A stretch of DNA of 64,000 nucleotides from Paenibacillus aurantius (GCF_032268605.1 NZ_CP130318.1:687501-751500); one strand, 5' to 3'; shown: positions 26,974 to 35,875, counted from the first letter of the stretch. Numbers and translations: made by a program. The notes: generated by a model from the sequence alone, not told the origin.

Positions 26974-29440
26974 CCGCCATCGGGGCCTCTCCGCCGAGCC
27001 GTCCGGCCGTCCCGGGCGGGGGCGGGAAGCGGCCGCCGCGCTGCTTCTGTTCCTGCTGCTGCGGGAGTGCCTCCAGCCGGTAGCCGCCTTATCGGAGCTC
27101 ACCTCCGTGGAGGAAACCCTCCCTTTGTATATAGCATTAGGGGGATTTCTTCTCCTGGACTGGATGGAGACCTCCGCCGTTCTCCGCTGGTCCGGCAAGC
27201 TGGCCGTAGCGCTGGCCGCCGTCGGCTGGATGTTCTACGGCGACGGGTTCGCCGGCATGGGGTGGCTGTTCGAGTATGCCGAGGAAGCGGCGCGGGATGC
27301 CGCCCGTGCCCTGAGCGGCCAAGCCGGGGAGATCAGCGCTCCTACCCGCACCCTGGTGTTTCTGGGAGGATGGGCGATGCTAGGGGCGGTACTCTATTCC
27401 ATCGTCCGGCAGAGCCGCCAGTCGATCTGGTTCACCGCGGTGGTGCTTGGGTACCTGGTGCTGCTGCAGTTGGGCCCGGGCCTCGACACGTCACCCGGCA
27501 TCGCCCGGGCTCTCGTGCTTGGCCTTCTGCTCGCCTCGCTTCAGCGCTGGCCGGCCGAGAAAGCCGCTTCCTATCCCCCGGCGGGGAAACGGGGGGCTTC
27601 CGCCGGCTGGGCGGCGGCTGTCCTCCTGCTGGCCGCGGGGGCTTCCGCCGCCGGCTGGCTCGCCGCCCGGAATCAGCCGCGGGAGGCGGTTCCCTTGGCG
27701 TGGGGAGCCGCTCAGGAGGAGTGGCTTACCGGAGGCGGCGCCGGCCGTTATACGGCTGCCATGGCCCCGCTTGCCGGAAACGGGATCTCCCGTACCGGCT
27801 ACGGCTTGGACGATACCCGGCTGGGCGGCCCGCTGCAGCAGGAGAACCGCATCCTCTTCACCGCGTATACGGAGCAGCCGGTTTATTGGCGCGGGGAAAG
27901 CAAGAACACCTATGACGGCAGGGGATGGACCCAGAAGGGGACGGAGCAGGCGGAGTGGGGGGCAGCCGATGCCCCGGCCGCTTTGGCTTCGGAAGTGTCC
28001 GGTCCCGGACGAATCGTTCAGGAGATCTATCCGGCCTCCTCCGGCCTGTTTTCCCGGCTGCTGCTTGCCGGAGGAAAGCTCGTCCGGATCGACGAATTGA
28101 CCGCCGCGGGGGGCATGCCGCTCTCCGCGGGGACGGTGAAAGCGGATGCCGAGGCCGGACGGTATGAACGCCAGGATGGGCCGGAACGGCTGCTCTCGTA
28201 CCGGGTGCTGGCGGAGCTTCCGGAGAGAGACGAAACGGCCCTCCGCCAGGCGGGAACCGATTACGGGGAACGGATCCGCTCGCTGTATCTGGAACTGCCC
28301 GAAACCCTTCCCGCCCGGGTCGGGGAGCTGGCCTCCCGGGTAACGGCCGGGGCTCCGGACCCGTTCCGCCGGGCCCAGGCGTTGGAGACGTTCTTGAAGA
28401 CGTCGTATCCGTACAGCCTGGACCGGCCGAAGCCGCTTCCTCCGGGGGCCGACTTCGTGGACGACTTTCTGTTTACCCAGAAGGTCGGATACTGCGACTA
28501 TTTCTCGACGGCCATGACGGTGATGCTGCGCTCCGTTGGCGTTCCGGCCCGATGGGTTAAAGGCTTCGCTCCCGGCGAGATTTCCCTCTCGTCCGGAGAT
28601 AAGAGCGATCCGGCGGAGCGGCTGAACAGGTTAGCGGGAAGTCCGGTGCAGGAGGAGGCCGGGAGCGTGACGGATGCGGTGATCGGAGCTTCGTCCGGTC
28701 CTGCCTTGTCGAACGTCTATGACACGGACCTGACGGGGGGCGTCTCCGCCTCCGGCCTTTCCGGGGAACCAGGATCGTCGCACCCGGGGTACCGGGTCAC
28801 GGTCCGCAGCCAGGATGCCCATTCCTGGGTGGAAGCCTATTTTCCCGGTTACGGCTGGGTGCCGTTCGATCCTACTCCGGGCTTTGGTGCCTCCGCGCTT
28901 ACCCGAAGTGCGTCCGTTTCGCCGGATTCCCCAAAGAAAGCGGGGCTATCCGCGGAAGGATGGCGCTGGCCCGGCTTGTCCGGACTTGGGGCTTCGGCTT
29001 CCCGCGCAGGAACCTCGTTGGTGACGGCCGCTGCCGGTTGGAGGGCGGCCGACTGGATGGCAACGGGGGGGACAGCCTTGATGTTGGCGGTGGCAGGAGG
29101 CTTATTATGGCGAAGCCGCGGCAGGCTGCAGCTGTGGCGCCTTCTCCGGGAGCGGAGAACCCGTCAGCCGGACGTGCAGCTGCTGGTGCTGGACCGGCTG
29201 TGGGAACAGGTTTTTCGCTTCTATGGCCCGAGGGCTCCGGATATGACGCTGCGGGAGTATGTCGACCGAATCGGAGCGGCCGATCCGGAAGGCCGGCAGA
29301 TGCTCATGGAATGGGTCAAGCTGGATGAAGAAGCCCGGTTCGACATGCTGGGACCCCACTTGTCCAAGCCGCGCTTCCGGGAGACGTGGAAATGGCTCGG
29401 GAACCGGCGTGCCGCCCGAAGCCGTATAACCCGATCTTGA
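26957..29440 (+). CDS. yebA: Membrane transglutaminase-like protein (YebA/TgpA type)
   Basis: An 828-aa protein from the ATG at 26957, which overlaps the end of the DUF58 gene. Several transmembrane segments lie in residues 10-230. An extracytoplasmic transglutaminase-core domain carries the catalytic triad C513 (VGYCDYFSTAM), H622 (DAHSWVEAYFPGYG) and D638 (FDPTPG). One more transmembrane segment lies near 700, followed by a cytoplasmic DUF4129-like tail. It forms the usual MoxR-DUF58-transglutaminase trio; the protein substrate is unknown. The frame is open 66 codons upstream through the G+C-rich overlap, but that stretch is Arg/Ala-rich with no plausible domain. The RBS is weak. Confidence 0.88.
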   Translation: MMRAPSRHRGLSAEPSGRPGRGREAAAALLLFLLLRECLQPVAALSELTSVEETLPLYIALGGFLLLDWMETSAVLRWSGKLAVALAAVGWMFYGDGFAGMGWLFEYAEEAARDAARALSGQAGEISAPTRTLVFLGGWAMLGAVLYSIVRQSRQSIWFTAVVLGYLVLLQLGPGLDTSPGIARALVLGLLLASLQRWPAEKAASYPPAGKRGASAGWAAAVLLLAAGASAAGWLAARNQPREAVPLAWGAAQEEWLTGGGAGRYTAAMAPLAGNGISRTGYGLDDTRLGGPLQQENRILFTAYTEQPVYWRGESKNTYDGRGWTQKGTEQAEWGAADAPAALASEVSGPGRIVQEIYPASSGLFSRLLLAGGKLVRIDELTAAGGMPLSAGTVKADAEAGRYERQDGPERLLSYRVLAELPERDETALRQAGTDYGERIRSLYLELPETLPARVGELASRVTAGAPDPFRRAQALETFLKTSYPYSLDRPKPLPPGADFVDDFLFTQKVGYCDYFSTAMTVMLRSVGVPARWVKGFAPGEISLSSGDKSDPAERLNRLAGSPVQEEAGSVTDAVIGASSGPALSNVYDTDLTGGVSASGLSGEPGSSHPGYRVTVRSQDAHSWVEAYFPGYGWVPFDPTPGFGASALTRSASVSPDSPKKAGLSAEGWRWPGLSGLGASASRAGTSLVTAAAGWRAADWMATGGTALMLAVAGGLLWRSRGRLQLWRLLRERRTRQPDVQLLVLDRLWEQVFRFYGPRAPDMTLREYVDRIGAADPEGRQMLMEWVKLDEEARFDMLGPHLSKPRFRETWKWLGNRRAARSRITRS

Positions 29441-29447
29441 AGCTGAC

Positions 29448-29492
29448 GAAAGCTCCTGAGGCAGCGGCATGCCGATTATCTGGAGCTTTCTT
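29448..29492 (+). terminator. Terminator after yebA
   Basis: GAAAGCTCC (29448-29456) pairs with GGAGCTTTC (29482-29490), with a nested GGCATGCC, followed by a short T-run. It ends the MoxR operon. Confidence 0.65.
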
Positions 29493-29671
29493 AGGTTGGA
29501 GGGGCGCTGGCGTTTTACTTGGAGGGGCGGCCGTTTCCCCGACCGGCGTATGGATGCCGTGGGCTAGGGGAACGAATGCGTATTTTGCAGGAGCAGGGAC
29601 GATTTGTCCAAACGGGTAAGGTTCGATGTTCATAAACTACACTATCTTCCAAACAAAGGTGGTGGATGCGA

Positions 29672-29851
29672 ATGGGCAAGCACAAATCCTGCTCCTGCAA
29701 GCATGGTCACGATCATGGTCACGGACACGGCCATTCCAAAGGCAAAGTCAAAGTGATCAAGCTGAAGCCTGGTCAAAAGGCGATCGTCGTCTGCAAGAAA
29801 CACGGCAAGCATGGCAAGCATGGCATGCACAAGAAATACAGCTGGTATTGA
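29672..29851 (+). CDS. Small histidine- and lysine-rich protein
   Basis: A 59-aa protein with 11 histidines and 3 cysteines. An N-terminal CSC-x-H cluster and alternating His-Gly run (residues 7-21), a central basic beta-like stretch (KVKVIKLKPGQKAIVV), and a second HGKHGKHGMH block near the end. The composition suggests metal binding (Zn, Ni or Cu) and high positive charge; a spore-coat or metal-storage role is possible but unproven. An ATG lies six bases further upstream at 29666, but AGGTGG is eight bases before the ATG at 29672. It has its own terminator. Confidence 0.75.
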   Translation: MGKHKSCSCKHGHDHGHGHGHSKGKVKVIKLKPGQKAIVVCKKHGKHGKHGMHKKYSWY

Positions 29852-29858
29852 TCCCGCC

Positions 29859-29885
29859 GGCCGCTCCATTAGGAGCGGCTTTTTG
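29859..29885 (+). terminator. Terminator of the His-rich gene
   Basis: GCCGCTCC (29860-29867) with GGAGCGGC (29872-29879), four-base loop, followed by TTTTTGC. Confidence 0.9.
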
Positions 29886-29933
29886 CATGGGCGGGTTCCT
29901 TCCGGTCGATTGGTGAGGCTGTTGCCTAAGAAA

Positions 29934-30030
29934 CTAGTGCCTTATCCGCAAATGAAGTTCTGCTTGTCTTATGATTTTCGTGCGCCTACAGAGCCTTTCT
30001 CGCCAACAAAGATACCGGAAAAGGCACTAG
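29934..30030. repeat. Dispersed terminal-inverted-repeat element, copy A
   Basis: A 97-bp intergenic element with ends CTAGTGCCTTATCCG and CGGAAAAGGCACTAG (one mismatch between the 15-bp inverted repeats). Inside it shares AGTTCTGCTT, GTGCGC-TAC-GAG and CCAACAAAG-TACCGG with copy C (56995-57083, opposite orientation), and the right-hand CCAACAAAG--CCGGA with copy B (38066-38160). It encodes no protein. The right end supplies the TAG stop codon of the adjacent minus-strand gene (30027-30029). Confidence 0.85.
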
Positions 30031-30260
30031 CGGGTGAGCAGCTTCGCAGCCAGGATCAGGATGAGGAGGACCACGACGGTAAAGAGGACGGCATACATAC
30101 AATAGCGGATCGGCTTCGGCACGGAGGCCATAGGGACAGGGTCAACGGAAGGGTCCTTCCGTTCATAGGGATGGGTGGAATTGTCGGTGTACTCCTCTTC
30201 CTTCGGATCCGGCTTGACCGGTAGAGGAGCTAGGGGGCGAAGGGGCTTGTCCTTATTCAT
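30027..30260 (-). CDS. Small single-span membrane protein
   Basis: A 77-aa protein with a Pro/Lys/Asp-rich N-terminal half, probably cytoplasmic, and one C-terminal transmembrane helix (YAVLFTVVVLLILILAAKLL), ending LTR. No family recognised. The frame is open 48 codons further upstream, but GGGAGG stands 6 nt before the ATG at 30260. Its TAG stop lies inside the terminal repeat of element copy A, so the C-terminus may have been changed when the element arrived. Confidence 0.65.
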   Translation of the reverse strand: MNKDKPLRPLAPLPVKPDPKEEEYTDNSTHPYERKDPSVDPVPMASVPKPIRYCMYAVLFTVVVLLILILAAKLLTR

Positions 30261-30575
30261 AACAGTCCTCCCTTGGCTAAAGTACTTATGAAGAATAACG
30301 TTTGCCGAGAGGCTTTTCTGACGGTTGAAAAACACGCGGAGTGAGCAATCTACTAGAGAGAAGCAGGGGAGAGGCGATTCCTCCTTTCGATCCATGGTTT
30401 CCATAAAAAGTAATAGGGTATAGGTATTACCATATTCTTCCGGATCCTTTTGATCCTCCGGTTGCTTTTGAACCCGGGCTTCCCGGGTGAGGTGATCGGC
30501 GAAAAGATAAGGCTTCGATGGTCATGACAGGGATGGAGTGCTTTCCTGCCTTCGGATGCCGGATCCTGGGGCTGG

Positions 30576-30605
30576 TTGACGGCATCAATGGGGGTTTAAT
30601 ATAAT
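30576..30605 (+). promoter_or_regulatory. Sigma-A promoter of guaA
   Basis: TTGACG (30576-30581), an 18-nt spacer and a consensus TATAAT (30600-30605), 34 nt before the guaA start. The leader is short, with no room for a riboswitch, unlike pbuG and purE. The 315 bp between the small membrane protein and this promoter hold only GC-rich imperfect repeats (CCGGATCC, CCCGGG) and no recognisable gene. Confidence 0.75.
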
Positions 30606-30638
30606 AATCACTATTAACTTGGGAAAGTAGGTACGGAA

Positions 30639-32177
30639 TTGATTAAACCAAATGAACTCATTGTCGTTCTGGATTTCGGCGGCCAGTACAACCAGCTGAT
30701 CGCGAGAAGAATCCGGGATTTGGGCGTTTACAGCGAGCTTCTGCCGTTCAACACCCCGGCGGAGGAAATTCGGGCCCTGCAGCCGAAAGGAATTGTTTTC
30801 TCCGGCGGGCCCTCCAGCGTTTATGCCGAGAATGCCCCTCACGTCGATCCGGGCGTCTATGAGCTCGGTATCCCGATTCTCGGCATCTGTTACGGCATGC
30901 AGCTGATGGCGCATCAGTTGAAGGGCAAGGTCAGCCGGGCCGAGAAGCGGGAATACGGCAAGGCGCTTGTGGACTTTTCCGAAATCTGCCTGCTCTCGAA
31001 CGGATTGGAGCGCCAGCAGCAGGTCTGGATGAGCCACGGCGACATGGTGTCGGAGCTTCCCGAAGGCTTCGTCGTGACGGCAAGCACCCTGCATGCTCCG
31101 ATTGCCGGGATGAGCCATCCCGACAAAAACTTTTACGCCGTGCAGTTCCACCCGGAGGTTCGTCATTCCGTTTACGGAAACGAGCTGATTCATAATTTCC
31201 TCTACCAGATCTGCAAATGCGAAGGCAACTGGAGCATGGAAACGTTCATCGAGGACCAGATCCGGGAAATCCGCGAGCAGGTCGGGGACAAAAAGGTTCT
31301 CTGCGCTTTGAGCGGCGGGGTCGATTCCTCGGTGGTGGCGATGCTGATCCATAAAGCGATCGGCGACCAGCTCACCTGCATGTTCATCGACCACGGCCTT
31401 CTTCGCAAGGGCGAAGCCGAGAGCGTTATGGAAACCTTCGTCGGCAAGTTCGACATGAAGGTCGTGAAGATCGATGCCCAGAGACGGTTCCTGGACAAGC
31501 TGGCCGGCGTGGACGATCCGGAGAAGAAGCGGAAGATCATCGGCAACGAGTTCATCCGGGTGTTCGAGGAAGAATCGACGCAGTTTGACGATTTTGACTT
31601 CCTGGCACAAGGTACGCTGTACACCGATATCATCGAAAGCGGAACGGCTACGGCCCAGACGATCAAGTCCCACCACAACGTGGGCGGTCTGCCGGAGGAC
31701 ATGAAGTTCAAGCTCGTGGAGCCGCTGAAGGCCTTGTTCAAGGACGAAGTGCGCAAGGTCGGAGAAGAATGCGGCCTGCCGGAAGCGATCGTCTGGAGAC
31801 AGCCGTTCCCGGGACCGGGACTTGCGATCCGCGTACTCGGGGAAGTAACAGAGGACAAGCTGACCATCGTCCGCGATTCCGACTACATCCTCCGCGAGGA
31901 AATTGCCAACGCCGGGCTCGACCGGGAGATTTGGCAGTACTTTACCGCCCTGCCGAACATGAAGAGCGTCGGCGTTATGGGGGATGCCCGCACCTATTCC
32001 TACACGGTCGGCATCCGGGCGGTAACCTCCATTGACGGCATGACCGCCGACTGGGCCCGCATTCCGTGGGACGTACTGGAGAAAATCTCCGTGCGGATCG
32101 TAAACGAAGTGGACAATGTCAACCGCGTGGTGTACGACATTACGTCCAAGCCGCCGGCGACGATTGAGTGGGAGTAA
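30639..32177 (+). CDS. guaA: GMP synthase (glutamine-hydrolysing)
   Basis: A 512-aa enzyme that converts XMP to GMP with ATP and glutamine. The N-terminal class-I amidotransferase has C84 in LGICYGMQ and H171/E173 in VQFHPEV. The ATP pyrophosphatase domain has the P-loop ALSGGVDSS (225-231), and the C-terminal dimerisation domain ends KPPATIEWE, as in all GuaA. The TTG start is preceded by a weak GTAGGTACGGAA. It stands between yebA and pbuG as in B. subtilis, but is transcribed from its own promoter and closed by a terminator. Confidence 0.96.
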   Translation: MIKPNELIVVLDFGGQYNQLIARRIRDLGVYSELLPFNTPAEEIRALQPKGIVFSGGPSSVYAENAPHVDPGVYELGIPILGICYGMQLMAHQLKGKVSRAEKREYGKALVDFSEICLLSNGLERQQQVWMSHGDMVSELPEGFVVTASTLHAPIAGMSHPDKNFYAVQFHPEVRHSVYGNELIHNFLYQICKCEGNWSMETFIEDQIREIREQVGDKKVLCALSGGVDSSVVAMLIHKAIGDQLTCMFIDHGLLRKGEAESVMETFVGKFDMKVVKIDAQRRFLDKLAGVDDPEKKRKIIGNEFIRVFEEESTQFDDFDFLAQGTLYTDIIESGTATAQTIKSHHNVGGLPEDMKFKLVEPLKALFKDEVRKVGEECGLPEAIVWRQPFPGPGLAIRVLGEVTEDKLTIVRDSDYILREEIANAGLDREIWQYFTALPNMKSVGVMGDARTYSYTVGIRAVTSIDGMTADWARIPWDVLEKISVRIVNEVDNVNRVVYDITSKPPATIEWE

Positions 32178-32228
32178 ACCAGGCTGCGGCGGGAGCCGCA
32201 CCAGCCGTCTTATAAGATATTGAGCAGG

Positions 32229-32282
32229 CCGATGTCGGCCGGTGGCACTCCATGTGCCGCCGGAAAGACATCGGTCTTTTTT
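32229..32282 (+). terminator. Terminator of guaA
   Basis: CCGATGTC (32229-32236) pairs with GACATCGG (32267-32274) around a nested GGCGGCACA-type stem, followed by TCTTTTTT. The next 320 bp contain one candidate -10 (TATAAT at 32404) and nothing else recognisable. Confidence 0.85.
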
Positions 32283-32602
32283 GACGTTGGGGTGGGGAAA
32301 GGGCTTGGAGAGTATCTTTCGGCACGGAGAATTCGTTACTTAAAGAAAGAGGGAAAGATTGGGTATAGCAAAATTCCACCATGCCTTCCTGCGGCGGCCT
32401 GCCTATAATGGGTACAGGCGGCAGTAAGGGACGGCGCAGGAAGGAATAAGGTAAGATTGCGGCTGTAAGCAAGAGGTGCCGTGAGTTGGAAGAGGAGAAG
32501 CGACGGAGCAAGACGGTAACCGTTAAGGAGCAGGAGCCGGACACAACGGAGCAAATGACAAGATAGGATAAACAGGGCGGCGCCCTGCAAGGAGGATTGA
32601 CC

Positions 32603-32845
32603 ATGAACGTATATTTTCTGGAGAAAACGATGTCCCACCATCAAGAGGATGTCAACCGTACCGCCCGGATGACGTGGAACTGGCGGCAGGAGCCGGAAAC
32701 GGAGGCCGGTTCGGAGATGTACCTGCATACGAAGGCCGTGGGCGTGCTGACGGAAATGCTCGAGAACGAGAACGAGGAGCTGCGCCTGCGCGCGGCGGAA
32801 ATCATTCTGAAGTATTCCGCTAACCGCGGCAAGGCTGGAGCGTAA
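32603..32845 (+). CDS. Small helical protein of unknown function
   Basis: An 80-aa soluble protein. The C-terminal half (VLTEMLENENEELRLRAAEIILKYS) looks like one HEAT/ARM-type helical hairpin; the N-terminal half has no recognisable family. RBS AAGGAGG is seven bases before the ATG; a TTG two codons upstream is open but too close. It lies just upstream of the PurR boxes of pbuG. Not recognised beyond this. Confidence 0.65.
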   Translation: MNVYFLEKTMSHHQEDVNRTARMTWNWRQEPETEAGSEMYLHTKAVGVLTEMLENENEELRLRAAEIILKYSANRGKAGA

Positions 32846-32863
32846 GGGCCTAAAAAGACGAAC

Positions 32864-32907
32864 AAATCCGAACGGATAGATAAAAACCAGCTTAAACGTT
32901 CGGTTTT
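32864..32907. promoter_or_regulatory. Pair of inverted PurR boxes upstream of pbuG
   Basis: AAATCCGAACGGA (32864-32876) and, on the other strand, AAAACCGAACGTT (32895-32907). Both match the Bacillus PurBox consensus AWWWCCGAACWWT in their CCGAAC core, in the inverted arrangement and with a gap (18 bp) close to that known from B. subtilis PurR operators. They lie just before the -35 of the pbuG promoter. Confidence 0.78.
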
Positions 32908-32912
32908 AACGG

Positions 32913-32941
32913 TTGACAAGTTTCGACACTCCCTCTAAAAT
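32913..32941 (+). promoter_or_regulatory. Sigma-A promoter of pbuG
   Basis: Consensus TTGACA (32913-32918), a 17-nt spacer and TAAAAT (32936-32941). Transcription should begin near 32948, shortly before the riboswitch. Confidence 0.85.
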
Positions 32942-32965
32942 AAGAAGCAGCTATCACGTTTATTT

Positions 32966-33132
32966 CTTTTCGTATAATTCCGGGAATGGGCCTGGAAGTC
33001 TCTACGAGATCACCGTAAATGATCTGGCTACGAAAAAAGGAAGATGGCGCAAAGCTTATGGTTTGATGGAGGCTTTGTGCATAATCTTCCTTCTTGATTG
33101 GGAGCCTAGGTCATAATGACCTGGGCTTTTTA
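32966..33132 (+). promoter_or_regulatory. Guanine-type purine riboswitch with terminator, upstream of pbuG
   Basis: The aptamer (32966-33040) has P1 CTTTTCG/CGAAAA, the J1/2 core TATAAT, a P2 hairpin closed by CCGG/CCTGG, J2/3 GTCTCTAC, P3 AGATC/GATCT and J3/1 GGCTA. The J3/1 base that reads the ligand is C, which indicates guanine/hypoxanthine rather than adenine. The expression platform ends in a 10-bp terminator stem GCCTAGGTCA / TGACCTGGGC (33104-33113 with 33117-33126) followed by TTTTTAT. Ligand binding should therefore stop transcription before pbuG. Confidence 0.92.
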
Positions 33133-33163
33133 TGCTTTAATCCAATTTTAGGGGGAGTAGCAG

Positions 33164-34558
33164 GTGGATCGGTTTTTCAAATTGAAAGAGCACGGAACGA
33201 CGGTGAGGACGGAGATTATGGCGGGGATCACAACCTTCATGGCCATGGCTTACATTCTGTCCGTCAATCCGAATGTGCTAAGCGGCTTCGGCCAAACAGG
33301 AATGGATTGGTATGCCGTGTTCCTGGCAACGGCGCTGGCGGCAGGGATTTTCACCGCAGCGATGGGGCTGTTCGTTAACTTTCCGGTAGCTCTGGCACCG
33401 GGTATGGGACTTAACGCTTACTTTGCCACCGTTATTTTGGCTTCCGGCGGGTCGATTACGTGGCAGATGGCTTTGACCGCCGTCTTTATCTCGGGGATTA
33501 TCTTTATCATTCTTACGATTACCAATGTCCGGCAGCTGCTGCTGGTGGCCGTGCCGAACAGCTTGAAGCATGCGATTACGGTCGGGATCGGATTGTTTAT
33601 TACGATCGTCGGCCTCAAGAACAGCGGACTGCTGACCGTAGCGGTGGAGAACTCCGTAACGGATATTCCGAAAGGGCAGTTCACGGATGTTCTCGGCTTT
33701 GAGACGGTCTTCCATATGGGCAGCCTGGAGAACAGCACCGTGGTGCTCACGATTGTCGGTCTGGTTCTCATTTCGATCCTTATGGTTATGCGCGTCAAAG
33801 GCGCCATTCTGTACGGAATTCTCGCCACGACCGTGATCGGGATGTTCACCGGTGATGTGGATTTCAGCAGCATCGGCAAGAGTCAGGCGCCTTGGGTTCC
33901 GGATTTCTCGGCGCTTCAGTTCTTCCAGTTCGACTTTGCGGGCATTGTGCATGCCGGCATCATCTCGATTATTGCCACCTTTACCTTCGTCGAGCTGTTC
34001 GATACGTTCGGAACGCTTGTGGGTACCGCGAACCGTGCCGGTCTGATGAAGGATGAGGAAGCCGGACGCAAACGCGTCGGCAAAGCCATGATGGTGGACG
34101 CCATCGCGGTAAGCGGCGGCGCGGCGCTCGGGACAAGCACCACGACGGCCTTTATCGAGAGCGCAGCAGGGGTGGCCGAAGGCGGACGCACCGGGCTTAC
34201 AGCCGTAACTACCGGCGTGTGCTTCCTGCTCTCCCTGTTCCTCGCCCCGGTTGTGGCGTTGATTCCTGCGGCCGCTACATCGGCGGCTCTGATCGTGGTC
34301 GGTGTTCTCATGACCCAGTCGATCAAAGAAATTGACTTTTCCGATTTCGTTGTGGCCATTCCTTCGTTCCTAACGCTGGCCATCATGCCGTTTACGTACA
34401 ACATCGCCAACGGAATTTCGTTCGGAATCGTTACGTATGTTATTCTTGCCTCGGTAGCGAACGCAACCGGCAACGGCAAGTACAAGGTTCACTGGCTGAT
34501 GTGGGTGCTCGCCATCCTGATTATCCTGCGCTATGCGCTGGTGGGAAGCCAAGGCTAA
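33164..34558 (+). CDS. pbuG: Hypoxanthine/guanine permease (PbuG, NCS2/AzgA family)
   Basis: A 464-aa membrane transporter with about 12-14 hydrophobic segments, similar in length and motifs to B. subtilis PbuG. Family blocks are EIMAGITTFMAMAYI near the N-terminus, ALAPGMGLNAYF, SLKHAITVGIGLFITIVGLKNSGL, FVELFDTFGTLVGTANRAGL and GTSTTTAFIESAAGVAEGGRTGLTAVTTG, the substrate-binding TM regions. It imports hypoxanthine and guanine with protons. The GTG start follows GGGGGAG by eight bases. It is controlled by PurR boxes and a guanine riboswitch, which fits its role in salvage. Confidence 0.94.
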   Translation: MDRFFKLKEHGTTVRTEIMAGITTFMAMAYILSVNPNVLSGFGQTGMDWYAVFLATALAAGIFTAAMGLFVNFPVALAPGMGLNAYFATVILASGGSITWQMALTAVFISGIIFIILTITNVRQLLLVAVPNSLKHAITVGIGLFITIVGLKNSGLLTVAVENSVTDIPKGQFTDVLGFETVFHMGSLENSTVVLTIVGLVLISILMVMRVKGAILYGILATTVIGMFTGDVDFSSIGKSQAPWVPDFSALQFFQFDFAGIVHAGIISIIATFTFVELFDTFGTLVGTANRAGLMKDEEAGRKRVGKAMMVDAIAVSGGAALGTSTTTAFIESAAGVAEGGRTGLTAVTTGVCFLLSLFLAPVVALIPAAATSAALIVVGVLMTQSIKEIDFSDFVVAIPSFLTLAIMPFTYNIANGISFGIVTYVILASVANATGNGKYKVHWLMWVLAILIILRYALVGSQG

Positions 34559-34589
34559 GCATACGATCATTACCTTATAGAGAGAATGA

Positions 34590-34636
34590 AAAAGCTGTCC
34601 CCGAAGTAGAGCCATCTACTGGGGGGACAGCTTTTG
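34590..34636. terminator. Bidirectional terminator between pbuG and the dehydrogenase gene
   Basis: AAAAGCTGTCCCC pairs with GGGGACAGCTTTT around a loop containing AGTAGA/TCTACT. The T-tract on each strand serves the convergent genes. Confidence 0.9.
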
Positions 34637-34650
34637 TTTTGGTCAACCGG

Positions 34651-35610
34651 TTACCCGTTAACGACGTGAACCGGTTGACCGTTCTGAAAATTCCGAACAT
34701 TGTCCACCGCGATGTCCATCAGCCTTCGGCGCGCTTCTACACTTGCCCAGGCGATGTGCGGGGTGACGACGCAGTTAGGCGCGGAGAGCAGCGGGTTATC
34801 GGCCGCAGGCGGTTCCGTGGACAGCACATCGACCCCCGCGCCGGCCATCTTGCCGTCCCGGAGTGCCTGGGCGAGATCCTCCTCGACGACTAACCCTCCG
34901 CGGGACGTGTTGATCAGCACCGCTCCCGGCTTCATGCGGGCAATGGACTCCTCGTTGATCAGTCCCTTGGTCTCGGGGGTGAGCGGGCAGTGCAGCGACA
35001 CGATGTCGGACTCCGCCAGCAGGTCGTGGAGGCTCGCGAAGGTGACCTCCAACTCGTCCGGGTAAGCCCGGCGCCCGCTTGTAGAGGCTAGAACCCGCAT
35101 GCCGAACGCCCGGGCGATGCGCGCCGTCCGCTTGCCGATGTCTCCGTAGCCGACGAGGCCGATCGTTTTGCCGGCGAGCTCAGTAAGGGGGGCGAGCGCG
35201 AAGCTGAAGTCTTGGCTCTGCGCCCATTGGCCGCTGCGGGCGGCCTCGCTGTGCCGGGCCACCTGCTGCACCAGCTCCAGCAGGAGCGAGAAGGTCAGCT
35301 GGGCGACGGAATCCGTGCTGTAAGCCGGCACATTCGTGACGATAAGGTTCCGTGCTTTTGCGGCCTCCAGATCGATGATGTTGTACCCCGTCGCGAGAAC
35401 CCCTATGTACTTCAGGCCAGGCAGCCGGCTGATCGTTTCGGCGTTCAAGGGCGTTTTGTTGGTGAGCACGATTTCCGCTCCCTGGGCCCGTTCGGTGATG
35501 AGGTCCTCCGGGGTCCGGTCATAAACCGTTAGGTCTCCAAGCTGCTCAAGCTTCGTCCAGCTCAAATCCCCGGGATTGAGCGTGTAGCCGTCCAATATGA
35601 CGATTTTCAC
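34651..35610 (-). CDS. D-2-hydroxyacid dehydrogenase (glycerate dehydrogenase-like)
   Basis: A 319-aa NAD(P)-dependent D-isomer-specific 2-hydroxyacid dehydrogenase. The Rossmann nucleotide site is GLVGYGDIGKR (151-161). Catalytic residues R237 (NTSRGG), E266 (STEPP) and H285 (VTPHIAW) are all present. The length and sequence suit a glycerate/hydroxypyruvate reductase of the YoaD/HprA type, but the exact substrate cannot be read from sequence. It interrupts the B. subtilis-like pbuG-purE order and is transcribed against it. Minus-strand RBS AGGAGGGACC precedes the ATG. Confidence 0.88.
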   Translation of the reverse strand: MKIVILDGYTLNPGDLSWTKLEQLGDLTVYDRTPEDLITERAQGAEIVLTNKTPLNAETISRLPGLKYIGVLATGYNIIDLEAAKARNLIVTNVPAYSTDSVAQLTFSLLLELVQQVARHSEAARSGQWAQSQDFSFALAPLTELAGKTIGLVGYGDIGKRTARIARAFGMRVLASTSGRRAYPDELEVTFASLHDLLAESDIVSLHCPLTPETKGLINEESIARMKPGAVLINTSRGGLVVEEDLAQALRDGKMAGAGVDVLSTEPPAADNPLLSAPNCVVTPHIAWASVEARRRLMDIAVDNVRNFQNGQPVHVVNG

Positions 35611-35752
35611 AAAAGGTCCCTCCTGACGTGTACGGTTTCTTCTATAGAATAAATCCGAATCCTATTAAAATCATATCACATTCGGGGACGTCCGGGGGAA
35701 CGCACGAGCCCTTCCCCGTCAGGTGGCCGAAGCGGATGGGGAATTGTATCAT

Positions 35753-35797
35753 AAAAGCGAACTTTACAAGAAGGATAGGATAAAAACGTTCGCCTTT
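35753..35797. promoter_or_regulatory. Pair of inverted PurR boxes upstream of the pur operon
   Basis: AAAAGCGAACTTT (35753-35765) and, on the minus strand, AAAGGCGAACGTT (35785-35797). Both carry the CGAAC core of the PurBox with a G at the fifth position. They are inverted, 19 bp apart, and end directly before the -35 element, as at pbuG. Confidence 0.72.
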
Positions 35798-35799
35798 GG

Positions 35800-35829
35800 T
35801 TGACACGGCCTTCGCCAGGCTGGTAAACT
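35800..35829 (+). promoter_or_regulatory. Sigma-A promoter of the pur operon
   Basis: TTGACA (35800-35805), an 18-nt spacer and TAAACT (35824-35829). The predicted transcript starts about 340 nt before purE. Confidence 0.8.
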
Positions 35830-35875
35830 GAAGGCAGGAAAAAAGCCATTTTACCCAATTCATAAAGCAATCCAA

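Noticed and set aside
30405-30575. A third purine riboswitch before guaA
   Set aside because: The leader lacks the TATAA / GTTTCTACC / P3 core, and the mapped promoter lies only 34 nt from the start codon.
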